Of a stretch of DNA of 64,000 nt, positions 11,070-21,948 are shown one piece after another. Within the stretch, counting starts at the first letter, position 1, and every line of letters starts with the position of its first letter. Where the stretch lies: assembly GCA_004380135.1 (NCBI GenBank), contig QXCR01000109.1, forward strand, positions 1 through 64,000. The letters run 5' to 3'. Under the pieces are notes generated by a model. It did not search any database. It worked only from the letters and a program-made list of their open reading frames with translations, and was not told the origin of the DNA. Source of the DNA: Stemphylium vesicarium. Lineage: Eukaryota > Ascomycota > Dothideomycetes > Pleosporales > Pleosporaceae. The position numbers and the translations under genes were made by a program.

Positions 11070-11460
11070 GAGGCGTATGGAGGAGTTTGGAAGTTGGTGT
11101 TAGGAGTGGGGAAGGAGGGGTGAGAGCCATGCTGTTGATTCAGGATCTTGAATGATCGACGTGTGGAAAGTGAAGGTGAAGGTGAAGGTGACTTTATCGC
11201 ACTGCCATCTTATTGCACTGGAAATTTGTAGAACCGGCTGGGCATATTATGTGACAAAACATGGGAATGAATAATGGCTAGAATGAACGTAGCGGAGATT
11301 CTGACAACACAAGCGGATGCTGGAACAAAAACAGCAGAAGTAGTGGAAGTGCTCACAGATACCACGTGAAATAGCCAGAGTCAAAAGTAGGAATACCCAA
11401 AATTCTATCATACCACCCCGCGGCGAGGCGCCATATCTTTTACACGCATTTACAGACACC
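11070..11460. other. Intergenic with a short hexamer repeat
   Basis: Contains a GTGAAG-type tandem repeat of about four units near 11169-11191. Otherwise the 3' flank of the DJ-1-like gene and 5' flank of the 150-aa gene. Confidence 0.45.
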
Positions 11461-12255
11461 TCACACACTCCCCGCATTCCACCTTTTCGCAAACGGATCA
11501 TGATCAGGGTCAGTCCAGCGCACATATTCCGCACCATCAGCAAGCTCCTGCGCAATCTTCTCACCATAATTCCGCGCAACAAACGCGTACGTCGCATCGA
11601 TGCCAGCACTAATCCCAGACCCCGTTACGATGTTGCCATCAACAACCCACCGCGCTTCTGCAACCCATTCCACATTCGATCCTGTACTCGTTGCCCACGC
11701 AAACGCGCGTTTATTCGTAGTCGCTCGTCGTCCATTCAGAACACCAGCATGCGCCAGAATCGTTGCCCCGGTACAGACACACAGGATAGCCTTCAGGCTA
11801 GGATACATCTTCTTCACGAAATCAATCTCGGCGCTTCTATCGTTGCGGGTTCCCACACCTCCTGGTACGATGAGGACATCGATGGCTTCACCACTGTCTG
11901 CATCCGACTCTTGTAGCTTGAGCTGCTCTTCGAATGTGCGGTTCACTACTATGCTCTGCGAGACATCTGTTTCAGGGTGCGAGAACATGATATTGCCAGC
12001 GCGTTGATGCGATGTTTCCACCGCATCACTGGTTTTGGCGAGCATGGTTAGCTTGGTGGAGAAGCTGTACAGCATAGATAGCGAGTTGAAGACGTCCAGA
12101 GGGCCAAAGACATCGAGCGCCTGGAATCCTGGAAATAGAAGTACACCATAGCGAATCGGCCTGGAGGTATTGGGATCAAAGAACGGAGCGTTGGTTGTCG
12201 GTGCGGTGGCGGTGCTGTCGGTGCCGTTCGTTGGAGGTTGGTGCGACGTGGCCAT
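11461..12255 (-). CDS. DJ-1/PfpI family protein
   Basis: Single exon, 264 aa. The fold begins at about residue 34 with RYGVLLFPGFQALDVFGPLD and continues with DVLIVPGGVGTRND. The nucleophile elbow is LCVCTGATILAHAGVL; one cysteine of CVC is the presumed catalytic or redox residue. A C-terminal GSGISAGIDATYAFV helix is typical of the PfpI/AraC-N-terminal subgroup with an isonitrile-hydratase-like layout. Biochemical role is open (glyoxalase, hydratase or redox protein). The first 30 residues are low-complexity Thr/Pro/Asn. Confidence 0.85.
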   Translation of the reverse strand: MATSHQPPTNGTDSTATAPTTNAPFFDPNTSRPIRYGVLLFPGFQALDVFGPLDVFNSLSMLYSFSTKLTMLAKTSDAVETSHQRAGNIMFSHPETDVSQSIVVNRTFEEQLKLQESDADSGEAIDVLIVPGGVGTRNDRSAEIDFVKKMYPSLKAILCVCTGATILAHAGVLNGRRATTNKRAFAWATSTGSNVEWVAEARWVVDGNIVTGSGISAGIDATYAFVARNYGEKIAQELADGAEYVRWTDPDHDPFAKRWNAGSV

Positions 12256-13259
12256 GGCTTGTTACCAAGAATGCAGGTGTGCTGCGGGGTAGTAGTTTGC
12301 GTCACCGCGACCCTTAACTGTTACTACTTGGCGCTATCGCGGTAGCTTCATTATATAATCCTAAGACTACTATAGCTAGTTCATCCTACTGCGAAACCAT
12401 GACTTTGGTTCGGTTTGTAGTTGAGCGCCCCACAGTTCTAGTTAGGCAGAAGCGCTGCACTCATCATGGACGCATACACTACTTTCAACGCATCGCGAAC
12501 ACAGTCAGCTAAATCCGTATACTATATCCTATACAAAGGCTTCATTCACAGTGAGAACACGACAATTTAGAAATAAGAAGTCTTTCACTTGTGCACGGAG
12601 GTAATGAGTGAGATTAGTACCTAGAAGAAAAGCGCAAACGCGCTGTCATGATAACACCTCTTTGTCCATGCAAATCTTCCACAACTCCATTGACATCTCA
12701 AATACCGCGCATTGGATTGGAGCGATGTGGTCACAGATTCCACTCACGTTTCATGGTTCACGCCAACGAAAACCAGTCACACAAACTTCAATCTGCATAA
12801 GAACTCGTACTTCCCATTCCGCACTTGCCAGAAACTCCATCATCTCTTTCCTCCCCATTCGATCCATCGCAAAAAAGCACTAGACCATGTCGCCAATCCA
12901 ACCCCACTACACCCCAGTATCGCACATGCTCCCGCGAACCAATTTCCAACTCTGGAGGTAAAGCACCAATCCCGCGCGCCACAGCTACTCGAGCGCGGCA
13001 TACTAAGTATTGTTGTAGAAACGCGACACGAGACGTTCGGGAAAACCGAGCCTATATCGAACGATGGCCGTGCATGTAATGCCTGGTGTACATCAAGACC
13101 GCGGACCTGAAGAACCGGTGCTACTTTCGATGTGGAAATGAGCAGAGTCTAGGCCATGGGAGACTACAGTTCACCTGCTTCTGGGATCTCATGAGCCAGG
13201 AAGAATACCAGTGGTAGCTTTGCGTCGGCGCATGCGCTCAGCTGGGTCTCTGATTGCTA
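12256..13259. other. Intergenic, about 1 kb
   Basis: Upstream of the DJ-1-like gene and downstream of a minus-strand hypothetical gene. AT-rich near 12330-12600. Open frames of 60-130 codons exist on both strands without motifs. Nothing is called. Confidence 0.45.
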
Positions 13260-13898
13260 TCAGAACTTTGGAATCTTGTCGATGACTTCCAAGCCGTCGA
13301 CCCAGGGTCCATGTAACCATAATGGGTCATCCCAGGGTTCCGGTACGTCTATATCTTCCACGTTGTTCCCCCCCTCAGCCTTTAGGGAGGCTTCTGCATC
13401 GGGGATCGATTCCGGCGGTGATGGCATGAGAGGAGTTTCTTGCGGATCTGGGACCGGAGTGGCGACCCTAGGAGCCTTGGGTGTTCCGGAGCCTGTAGCA
13501 GCATCATTCATCTTGCGCGTCCGCGGCGCCCGCACTACCACTTCGGTCTCTTCGTCCGAATCTGTCTCGAACATATCAGCGACGATTGGCATCTTGACCG
13601 GGACATAACTATGCCAGTCCTTGTCAATCTCGGCATTCATGATTCTGGCCAGTCGATTGTGGTTCTTTTCAATCTTCGGAAAGCTTTCTTGAATGGATGT
13701 TACCATGGCGTTGGCGGAGTCTTGAGCGCAGGCTCTTGATGCCATCAGGTCGCCATAGCATCCGTGGTATATGGGACGAGCGGCGGCGGGTAGCTGCTTC
13801 AAAAGCTTCTTTAGGACATCCTGGGCGATGTATGGTATCAGGTATGAGAAGCCTTTGGAAGCGGAGATATTGTAGTAATTATCCTTGTACTCGGTCAT
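13260..13898 (-). CDS. Hypothetical protein, 212 aa
   Basis: The first ATG is at 13898 (MTEYKDNYYNISASKGFSYL); the frame is open upstream but lacks an ATG. The N-terminal 110 residues look folded and helical, with several cysteines (YHGCYGDLMASRACAQDSAN). The rest is acidic and Pro/Thr-rich, with a basic patch (RAPRTRKMND) and a Trp-rich end (EPWDDPLWLHGPW). No signal peptide or membrane segment. Unknown family; composition supports a real gene. Confidence 0.6.
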   Translation of the reverse strand: MTEYKDNYYNISASKGFSYLIPYIAQDVLKKLLKQLPAAARPIYHGCYGDLMASRACAQDSANAMVTSIQESFPKIEKNHNRLARIMNAEIDKDWHSYVPVKMPIVADMFETDSDEETEVVVRAPRTRKMNDAATGSGTPKAPRVATPVPDPQETPLMPSPPESIPDAEASLKAEGGNNVEDIDVPEPWDDPLWLHGPWVDGLEVIDKIPKF

Positions 13899-14208
13899 GG
13901 TTGGTTGGTTTGTGGATCGGTCGGGTTGAGGTTGAAGTGTGTGATTAGTGTTAGCCAGGATAGAAATGAGTTGGAATAAGAAGCTGGTCAGACCAAATGG
14001 ATGTTGTTTGACGTGAGAAGGCACAACGCATGGGCGGATCGTTGAGTGAACGGGGTTCCATTGCCTAGGGTATCAGCCGTGAAAAGTGCACTTTCATCCA
14101 TCAGGATGTGAAGACTTCCGCGCGCTTTGGTGCATTGGGCCTGCATTATGATGGCCACATTTGGTACTACCCAGCGACTGTACCTCAAAAGGCAAATGGC
14201 CCAAATCT
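13899..14208. other. Intergenic
   Basis: Short spacer between two minus-strand genes; presumed promoter of the 212-aa gene. Nothing else seen. Confidence 0.5.
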
Positions 14209-15102
14209 CTATAGCTCTTCGAGTCGTTCAATACTTCTCTCCCGATTGAGCACCACCCTTACCATCCTACCCTCATCTTCAAACAATCCCGCCCGAAGCT
14301 GATCAAGATAGATCTCATAGCTAGGCATATACCCGTCGATAAACGCACGAACCTGATCGTCCGACATGCCCGACCCCTTCGCTTCTATCATCTTATGCTC
14401 CTGTTCCAACCGCCAGATATACACATTGTGAAGATCATCGGTGTCGATGTGGATGAAGAAGTCAAAATGCTGAGGTCCCATGAAGGCATCGCAATAGCGT
14501 TTTAGGTTCTCGTTGACCTCTAGCAGATGCGGAATCTCATGGTTCGCGGGAGTGTTGACCGTGAGCTTGCCGGCCTTGGCTAGGGAATATCTCTCTTCGA
14601 TGAATGCCTGGGAAACGGGCTGGAAACCGACGCACCAACCCTCGAAGATGACCACGTCTGGCTTCTGCAGTACGCTCGGCCACTCTGAATCGGGTGCTCG
14701 ATCGCCCTCCCCGTTGAATCTGCTCTTGTCGAAGCTTGGTATCTTGAGCCCGCTGCCTGCAGTATACGCTTTTAGTTCGCTGAAGAACTTCCGTGCGAGC
14801 TCTTCATCATGCGTGCCGGGCTGTCCGCGAGTGCGGTAGAGCTTGTTGTATGGATCCTTGTCCCGCCGCGCAATCAACTTCGCGTGTGTCTTGTAAAAGT
14901 CGTCGAGCGATACGGTGATTGTATGGAGGCCGTGATCCTGAGATAGGAGCTTGATAAGCGTAGATGCCCATGTCGATTTGCCAGATCCCTGCAGGCCAGT
15001 GATACCAAGAATGATGGGTTCTGACGATGCTTGCTGGCGCGTTTTAATGTTCGGCAGGAGGACCTCTAGCGTCCGACTGATGTTTTGTTCGAGCGCAGAC
15101 AT
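14209..15102 (-). CDS. P-loop kinase of the glycerate-kinase / TDA10 type
   Basis: Single exon, 297 aa. A Walker A motif GLQGSGKST lies at about residues 34-42, followed by VSLDDFYKTH and the YRTRGQPGTHDEEL segment, with VVIFEGWCVGF as the Walker B region. These are hallmarks of the family that includes yeast Tda10 and plant D-glycerate 3-kinase. ATP binding is secure; D-glycerate as substrate is inferred from the plant enzyme and is not shown for fungi. The C-terminal LEEL follows a basic helix. Length agrees with the family. Confidence 0.85.
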   Translation of the reverse strand: MSALEQNISRTLEVLLPNIKTRQQASSEPIILGITGLQGSGKSTWASTLIKLLSQDHGLHTITVSLDDFYKTHAKLIARRDKDPYNKLYRTRGQPGTHDEELARKFFSELKAYTAGSGLKIPSFDKSRFNGEGDRAPDSEWPSVLQKPDVVIFEGWCVGFQPVSQAFIEERYSLAKAGKLTVNTPANHEIPHLLEVNENLKRYCDAFMGPQHFDFFIHIDTDDLHNVYIWRLEQEHKMIEAKGSGMSDDQVRAFIDGYMPSYEIYLDQLRAGLFEDEGRMVRVVLNRERSIERLEEL

Positions 15103-15886
15103 GGCGAAGGCTCAAATGTAGGGTTTGGAAGAAATCGAGCTTTGCGTCTTGCTTTTTCCACCCAGATACTGCACCGTCGCTCTTGTTAGATTTGTACATC
15201 TCCTGTCGGACATTGTTAGTCCGAAGATGAAGTTGCTGGATGGAAGTGCAGCCGCGATGATGTCGGCCCGAGCGAACCCCGCACACGTTCACGAACCTGC
15301 GTGGGAACATCATTCCCTGTGTACGGTGCAAGGCTGGTGGTTGAGGCAACGTCTTGCTCGCCAAAGCAATGCGCTTACTGTTGCACAAAAAGCATGCCCC
15401 CTTGTTGTTATATCGCTTTTTTTCTCTCCCTCGCTACCACAAACAGCCCACCGGCGACGCTGCCGCGTTCCGTCAAATCTCCACACCTCGCAATCCAATA
15501 GTTTCGTTGGTCACAACAGCAGCAAATTACCACTGCGGGTTCGCTACCATTCTATAACCTTGGGGCGAGCAGAGTAGAGATTGCACAGTTACTGTGTTAG
15601 GAAAATATTGTCTAAAAGTGTGGATTACGGCGAGCAATCCACGGTTCCGACTGTCACTTCTTCACCGCCGCTTACGCCGCCGAACCACTGGACGTAGCTG
15701 GGTCGAATATGCGGTCGCGCAAGCGTCCCAGACATGTTGCGAAGGGATGACTCTTCCTGACAGCTCGTGGTTGATCCAGCTATTTTTGGCATCGTTCGCC
15801 CGAGAAAAGGGTCTATCTGCGCGAGTCATGTCGTAGCTCGCGGTTAAGCTCCTAGCAACGAACTACGGCTTTACCAACGACCATTG
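15103..15886. other. Intergenic
   Basis: Upstream of the kinase gene and downstream of the FAD oxidoreductase gene. Short unrelated frames on both strands; no gene called. Confidence 0.45.
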
Positions 15887-17438
15887 CTATATAACTGCGA
15901 TTGCAGGTCCAGGCCTCTTGCTCGAAAGCCCTTCCAGCCTCTCTGGTGTTATCCGGTATACTTCTGGCAACCCTGTCACATTCCACTCTTCGCCACTCAT
16001 AAGCTTCACCAGGCCAGGCGCAGCGGTGAATATGCGTGCCATACCACTGTCAGGCGTTAGCGTCGAAGTCGATAGCGATTAGTCGAACCTACTGCCCATG
16101 GTGTCCAGCACAGATCCATTGCCCGGGCTTTCCAGGCATCTCACCGATAAACGGCACACCATCAGCACTCAGGCCGATGATACCACTCCAGCTGTAGTCG
16201 AAGCCTTCTCCTGGGGCGACCTCAGCTTCTTTCCAGCCTTCGAATTCTGCTTCCACGAAGCTCTTCACATGTTTCGTCACATTTTCTAGATTCGCGAGCC
16301 CATCGTTGGTGCAGTTCTCGGGGTGGCTTTCGACCCACGCATCCAATTCCTTTTGTCCTGGGTTGGAGCCACCGAACATGATGTTGCCGTCTGCACTGCA
16401 GCGCGGATTAATACTGAACAGCGCACCATCCGGTAACAAAACGCCGTACGAGTTACTGATAGCCTTGGACCCGCTGAATGCTCTAGGGGGAATTACTTTG
16501 TTGCAGATATGCGGTTTAGGTGTAATGACACCCCGGAGCGAGGGTTCAAGCGCGGCGCCGTATGCGTTGGTGGCATGAACAACTGTGTCGCAAGTGATTG
16601 CCCCACGGTTTGTTGTGACTGACCATTTCCTGGATCCAGTCCCTTTCGATATGTTCTCCGCGACGGTATGAGTTTGCAGATTGGCTCCCTTCTCGATATT
16701 CTCTCGTATAATGTGTGCAGTCAACTTCCACGGTTGCAATGTCGATGCTTGCCACGCGTAGCATGCCTTCGCACTCTTGATCCTGGATATACGCGCTGCT
16801 TCGCTTGGATCATGGGTCACTCTGATATGATCGACTTTCCCGCCTGCTGCCGTATATCTCTCGAAAACTTCTTTCGCGATCTTCGCAACTTCGTCTTCAA
16901 GCGGAACATCCAGGGTCTCGCCGACCCAGAGATCACAGTCTACACCGTTCTCTTGGACATATGCAACCAAAGCCCTCCACGTCTCTTGCTCGTTTTCCAT
17001 GATCTTGATGGCTTGGTCTTGTCCATACGCTTTGGCAAACTTCTCGTAGTGACGCCATTGATCTGGCTTACAATGGCCTGCATTGCGTCCAGTTGCACCG
17101 GAGCAGAATTCCCTTGCTTCGAGAATGACGACTTTCTTCGAAGGGAAGGTCTCAAGATGATGCTTTGTAACCAGGGACCCGGTGATACCTGATCCGATAA
17201 CGACCGTATCGGCTTCTGAGGGAAGCTCAGCGGTAGTGCGGTGGTCCAATAACGAATCGCATCGAACTTGCTGTAGCCAATAAGAAAGCGATTGTCCGCC
17301 TTGTTTCGGAAAGCCAGTACGTCCGTGGCTTTCGGGATTGGAAGCATACTCTTCGGCGTTTAGTGTGGCTGATGTGTCTGGAAGAGTGATGCTTGATGCG
17401 CCGCCCACTCCAAAACTTTCTGAATCTGTCTTCTCCAT
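15887..17438 (-). CDS. FAD-dependent oxidoreductase (DAO family)
   Basis: Exon 1 (17438-16093) and exon 2 (16046-15887) are joined over a 46-nt intron (GTAGGT..GACAG) and give 501 aa. Without splicing the frame ends at a TAG right after AGHHG. With splicing it continues to GHGMARIFTAAPG and a normal C-terminus. The start is the ATG of MEKTDSESF in a good context (GCCATGG). The FAD-binding motif VVIGSGITGSLV sits near residue 80, and YSWSGIIGLSADGVPFIG marks the C-terminal flavin-contact region of DAO-type amine/amino-acid oxidases. Similar fungal proteins are annotated as FAD oxidoreductases of unknown substrate. The spaced CSGATGRNAGH fits covalent-FAD or sarcosine-oxidase relatives. Confidence 0.85.
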
Positions 17439-17689
17439 GGCAAAGTGATGTAAACGTGTGCGCAAGATGCTGACCTACTGAGGTACTAGTCAGCGGGAAT
17501 CGTATGCCGTTTGAATATAAAATATGCCACCATGCCATCCGAGGGAGTGCAATCCATATCACTTACTCAGTAATTTAGGTTATGATACATTCGTAAAGAG
17601 GTTCCACTCGTGAAGGTATTGTGTAGGATGTCAGGTTCAAGGCGTGGGTCCGGAGATAAGTCTGTGGTGGGTAGCCTTACACAACAACG

Positions 17690-17962
17690 TCATTGCCATA
17701 CCATAGAATCATCATCTGACCTTTCCATTCCATCATCCACTTCAAACCACTTGACTACGTTTACAAAATCGTTAGTACCGCCCGCAGTCGATATGGATAC
17801 CCCTCTCGACTCGACGAGACTGCGGAGAAGTGTGTTCGCGAGGCCGGATGCCGATGCGGAGCTATCAAGGTCGCCGAAAACGGCGTTGCACTGCCGAAAC
17901 GCGTCTTCGGCCCTTCGCCGCGCAGCTCGATTGTCGCAATAGTCGTAAGTATTCATAAGCAT
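17690..17962 (-). CDS. Possible truncated gene, 90 aa
   Basis: The frame opens with MLMNTYDYCDNRAARRRAED, has clear coding-like third-position GC bias and ends with an acidic tail. In-frame sequence extends a little upstream to 17992 without an ATG. It reads like the C-terminal end of a larger regulatory protein (the AEDAFRQCNAVFGD stretch recalls zinc-cluster transcription-factor tails). No upstream exons are visible before the RidA promoter. It may be a truncated remnant or a small gene; the family guess is weak. Confidence 0.3.
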   Translation of the reverse strand: MLMNTYDYCDNRAARRRAEDAFRQCNAVFGDLDSSASASGLANTLLRSLVESRGVSISTAGGTNDFVNVVKWFEVDDGMERSDDDSMVWQ

Positions 17963-18031
17963 ACCATGTAGCCGATCTAGTTTCGGATGCAAGCTAGGAA
18001 ACGGTGAGGCAAAGTAGCGCGTGTAGATACA

Positions 18032-18041
18032 GTATATATAA
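18032..18041 (+). promoter_or_regulatory. TATA-like element of the RidA-family gene
   Basis: GTATATATAA lies about 75 bp upstream of the ATG at 18112, a usual distance for a fungal TATA element. It is assigned by position and sequence only. Confidence 0.4.
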
Positions 18042-18111
18042 CGTAGGTACGGCGGGACCCTTCAACGCGTCGCAAGCAAGAGTACCTACTACAAGCACAA
18101 AGACGTCGACA

Positions 18112-18604
18112 ATGTCGCATTTACAATACTACGCATACCCCGGGAAAGGCGAGAGGGCGAAAGTAGTGGCAAAGTATAGCCAAGCAGTCCGTGTTGGCGA
18201 CCGCATCGAATGCGCAGGCCAAGGTACGCCCATACCCCCAAGCCCTCTTTTCCCCAAACCACTTCCACTCATCTCGCTGACAACAATATCACCACTTCTT
18301 AGGTGGATGGGATCCGCAGACCGGCGTCATACCTACGGATATTAGCGCACAGATCGACCAGGCATTTGCAAACGTGGACTTGACCCTTAAGCATGCGGGC
18401 GGAAAAGGCTGGTCGCAGGTATTCCGATTGAATTCGTATCACATGCCAATGAACGATGAGGTCTTTGCGATTATGGTGCGGAATCTGAAGAAGTGGGTGC
18501 CGGACCATGAGCCGATTTGGACGTGTACTGGTGTGACGAGCTTGGGGGAAGAGGCGATGCGCGTGGAGCTTGAGGTCGTGGCGCATGATCCTGTGGCGGA
18601 GTGA
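18112..18604 (+). CDS. RidA/YjgF family protein
   Basis: Exons 18112-18223 and 18303-18604, across a 79-nt intron (GTACGC..CTTAG), encode 137 aa. The splice joins AGQ to GGWDPQTG in phase 1. The trimeric chorismate-mutase-like fold is marked by QIDQAFANVDLTLKHAGGKG and the C-terminal RVELEVVAHDP. The canonical RidA arginine of the R-V-E motif is present (MRVELEV). RidA proteins hydrolyse reactive enamine/imine intermediates; fungal paralogues like this may have other roles. A TATA-like element lies upstream. Confidence 0.87.
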
Positions 18605-20332
18605 GGATGGGTACAGCTGGGAGGTGGTGGTGATAGAAAAGGCCGCTATGGTTGAAGGTGCTTTTGGATGAGTCTGGGGCGTTGAAGATGACGGTGTGTC
18701 ATTATTGGCGGTTTGAGAGACGGATATGAAGAGTGGCTAGGTGGCGAGGCTACGCATGATCTGAGAACATACCATATGGATTGTTTCAATGGATAGGGTA
18801 CCTTCTTGACATACTCAGCCTCTGGATGTCGCACTTTTCATCTGTCGATAGCTTGTCTGGGCTTTTCTTCCTATTACTCTCATTCAAATACTCGGCCAGG
18901 GCTGTGAGGATGCAAGGCTGAATCGGATCGACAATATGCCCCAAGTCTCCCATGAAACCCGAATGTGATTTTTCAGCCATCTCCCAAAGGATCATGCAGG
19001 ATCTCATCAGCCTGATGGATTTGCTCGGTGTACAATGCCGTAGCATGGTTGGCAAGATCTCGGTTAAATGCACTGCTGACGGGACGCGCGGTGCTCACCA
19101 CATTGCAAGAGCTTCATTCGTGAGATGATTCCCGACCCAACACATCGCCACAGTGGAGCGTTGCCATAAAAAGTGAAATGTTACATCTGTTGAGCAGAGG
19201 CGGTGTTGCTGATAGCCAAGTCTTTGCACGAGGCACGAGGCAGGAGTAGATAAGATGGTGTCCCTTCTTCTACAACAGCGAACAATTTTACCGTGTTCTG
19301 CTTCTTCTCCTTCTATAGAAAAGGCCCTATCAGAGCCATCAAAAAGCCATGACGAACTCGACGCAGCGCTTCGCTACCTCAGCCTTGAGCCACCCCATGC
19401 CCGTGTACATACCGAGTCGCCACGCACGAGGCAATCCAAGTCGACGACGTGAAATAGATTTCAAGCAACAGACCGCACACACCACGAATGATCCAGTGAT
19501 GCACAGAAAAGATGTCGATCATATCGCATCGCTCTTCGTAGCCGAACAGCTCGATGCAGAAAGGTGGGTGCATTCCATCTGGATGTAATGTCCGCAGCTG
19601 ATGATAGGGGTATTCTGTAGACCACAGATGTCGGAGCGGGATGACAGTGTTTTCGAGGGTCCAGCGGAGAATAAGGATGTTGACGTTCGTTGATCGGAGA
19701 ACGAAGTTATCTACTACGGAGAGAACGAGCGGAGGGGTGCTGGGTTATAACGCGAAGAGAGTCTCTATCAATATTTTCGCATCTTGGACACGTCGAATTT
19801 ATTCGCTCAGATTGGCGGCATCGGGTGCTTGAAAAGAATGCAGCTTAAAACGCCAGGCTAAAAAGGTTCGAAAAGTTGATGTGGTGTTGTTTGATATGGA
19901 CGAGGCGGTCAATGCACGACATGTACCCCTCCATAGTCCCCATCACCCCGCCGCCTCGCAAATGACCCATGGCGTCTCGCGCCGCATGAGGTCTGCCACA
20001 CAGACGATGCCCGTGACCAAAAACCATGCCGCCAGCTCATGACTCTTTCTGCACCCTTTGTGAATCCGGTCGCCTTCGACCCCAAGGCAGCGTATCAGCC
20101 CAACGCACTCCACTTGGCTGGCCAATCAAGCTTGGCTACGTCGGCGGTCCCCATCTTTTGCACCGGCGGCGTCATCACCGCACCCAAGTGACATGCATGC
20201 AACAGCCCAGCCTAGCGCCGCGCGGGAGCCCAAAACAACGCGTCTTCTTAAACGTTGGGATCCCCAGATTTTCCAGTCCGTCGTCTGTTGTACGTGCTTG
20301 AAAATTGTGAACGTCTAGCATCCTTCGGAAAC
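18605..20332. other. Gene-poor stretch, 1.7 kb, with a coding-like minus-strand patch
   Basis: No complete gene is visible. On the minus strand at about 18850-19090 two adjacent frames look protein-like (AFNRDLANHATALYTEQIHQ in one, GDLGHIVDPIQPCILTALAE in the other), as if one frameshift separated them. I cannot name the family. The rest (19250-20330) holds only short frames and the promoter of the next gene. Confidence 0.35.
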
Positions 20333-21680
20333 ATGGCGGAATTAGTGGTTGCTGGCCCACCAGCCCCACCTCAGATGACGTTTCGCGAGCGGTTGTCGCA
20401 GTTCAGGATCCTCGAGGAGAAGAGATGCGAGCTGATTGAGGTGCGTATCCTGCTGGGTGATACGGCATGAAGCTGTACTCATGACGATGTAGGAACTGCT
20501 AGACAAGCTCGAAAAGACAGAGGCCCGCCTAACACAAACCGAACTCGATCTCGGCTCCGAACAAAATGTTAGGCGGACGCTACAAGCAGAACTCGCAGAG
20601 ACAACGCGGACGATGCAGGGCCAGATAGATGAATCGAAGGCAAAGGAGGAGGCCTTGGTGCAGCAGCAGGCCAAACGGCCTTTTGTACTCGTTCTCATAG
20701 ATGCCGATGCCGAGGGCTTCTTGGTATGACCCCATGACCCCCATCATGGTAGACACAACCTCTGACATTATTTCGCTAGTTCCAAGACAAATACATCACC
20801 CGCAAAGCACAAGGTGGCGAATCACTAGCCGACGAAGTCAACCTCCGCATACGAGAATACCTGCGAGAGCAATTTGAAGACGCGGATTCTCTGGACATCA
20901 TCGTGCGCATTTATGCCAACCTAGAGGGCATGGCAAACAACCTTGTAAAGCTCGAAAAGGTGCGCAACTTGGGTCAGCTCCGCGCTTTCTCCACAGGCTT
21001 CTGTGGAAGAATAACCAGCTTTGACTGGATCGACACTGGGGTGGGCAAGGAAGGTGGAGCCGGAAGGAAGGTCAGAGGTAAGTGCTCATATCTAAATGTC
21101 GATGGAGAGCAGGTGCTAACTACGCACAGAAAACCTGTCCTTCTTTGCACTAAACACGCACCTCCGCCACGCAATAGTAGCTTGCAATCCCGTTGATCTT
21201 CCCGCCTCCCTCCTCACCACCATACCCCTCGAAAAGCTTACGCTCATCGAGTCCCTTCCGCTACCTCAGTCACTCACTACCCTTCCGCTCAAGACAACGA
21301 AATTCAATTCCCTTTTCGCGCCTCCACCACCGCCGCCAAAAGCCCCGAAGCCAATTCGGGATCGCGGCCACAACGACCGTGGTTACAGCGAGAGCGACAT
21401 GAGGAGAGGAGGCCGCGACAGGGAGATGAGAAGAGGGGATGAGAGAGGGGGTGGCCCGCAACTCCAACTTATGGAACAAGACCATGACGGTGGGGGTTCG
21501 ACATGGCTGGTAATCCAACCCGAGAGGAGTAAGAGTCAGGCAGTTGATAGGAGAGGGGACAGGGACCGCGACCGGAGGCGAGCCCCAAGTGAGGATGACA
21601 ACAGCAGTTTGAGCATCAGCATTGGACCGGACAATACTGTCAGTGTCGACAGTGGGAGAAGACGGAGGATTATGGGGTAG
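20333..21680 (+). CDS. DUF7923-like protein lacking the usual CCCH zinc fingers
   Basis: Four exons, 20333-20440, 20493-20723, 20780-21077 and 21130-21680, all in phase, encode 395 aa. The N-terminus is a coiled coil (about residues 15-95). Then comes KRPFVLVLIDADAEGFLFQD, an a/b fold with IIVRIYANLEGMANN and ITSFDWIDTGVGKE, ending in LPLKTTKFNSLF. This order matches the NYN/PIN-like domain (DUF7923) found in fungal C-x8-C-x5-C-x3-H zinc-finger proteins. Here the C-terminal 130 residues are instead Arg/Gly/Asp-rich and disordered with no cysteine finger. RNA-related function is an inference from the family. Confidence 0.68.
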
Positions 21681-21948
21681 AGCTCTCTACGGTAATCGTC
21701 AAACGTCCGAAGATGATCCAGCTCATGAAGAGAGAGTAAGAAGAAGAATGGCGGCAACACCGAGCAGACTTACTGCTTCCGGGGTGGCGAAAGAGTTGGA
21801 TTGTGTCGCACATCCTTGAATGAGGCTGATAGCACAACATAGCGTGGCGAAACATTAGCGTTCCTCTCAGTAATAACGCACCGACCGTCTCCAATGTCGT
21901 GCTAAACATTATGATTGCTTCGACATCTTTTTTTTCCACATATGCAGC

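Noticed and set aside
12712..13110. Plus-strand frame of 132 codons in the DJ-1/hypothetical gap
   Set aside because: Starts on a non-ATG codon, His/Thr/Pro-rich, no motif; the opposite strand is equally open.
17439..17465. N-terminal extension of the FAD oxidoreductase (and similar extensions of GH47, the A1 protease and the S53 protease)
   Set aside because: The upstream codons are open but begin with TTG or other non-ATG codons; the first ATG gives the expected N-terminus or signal sequence.
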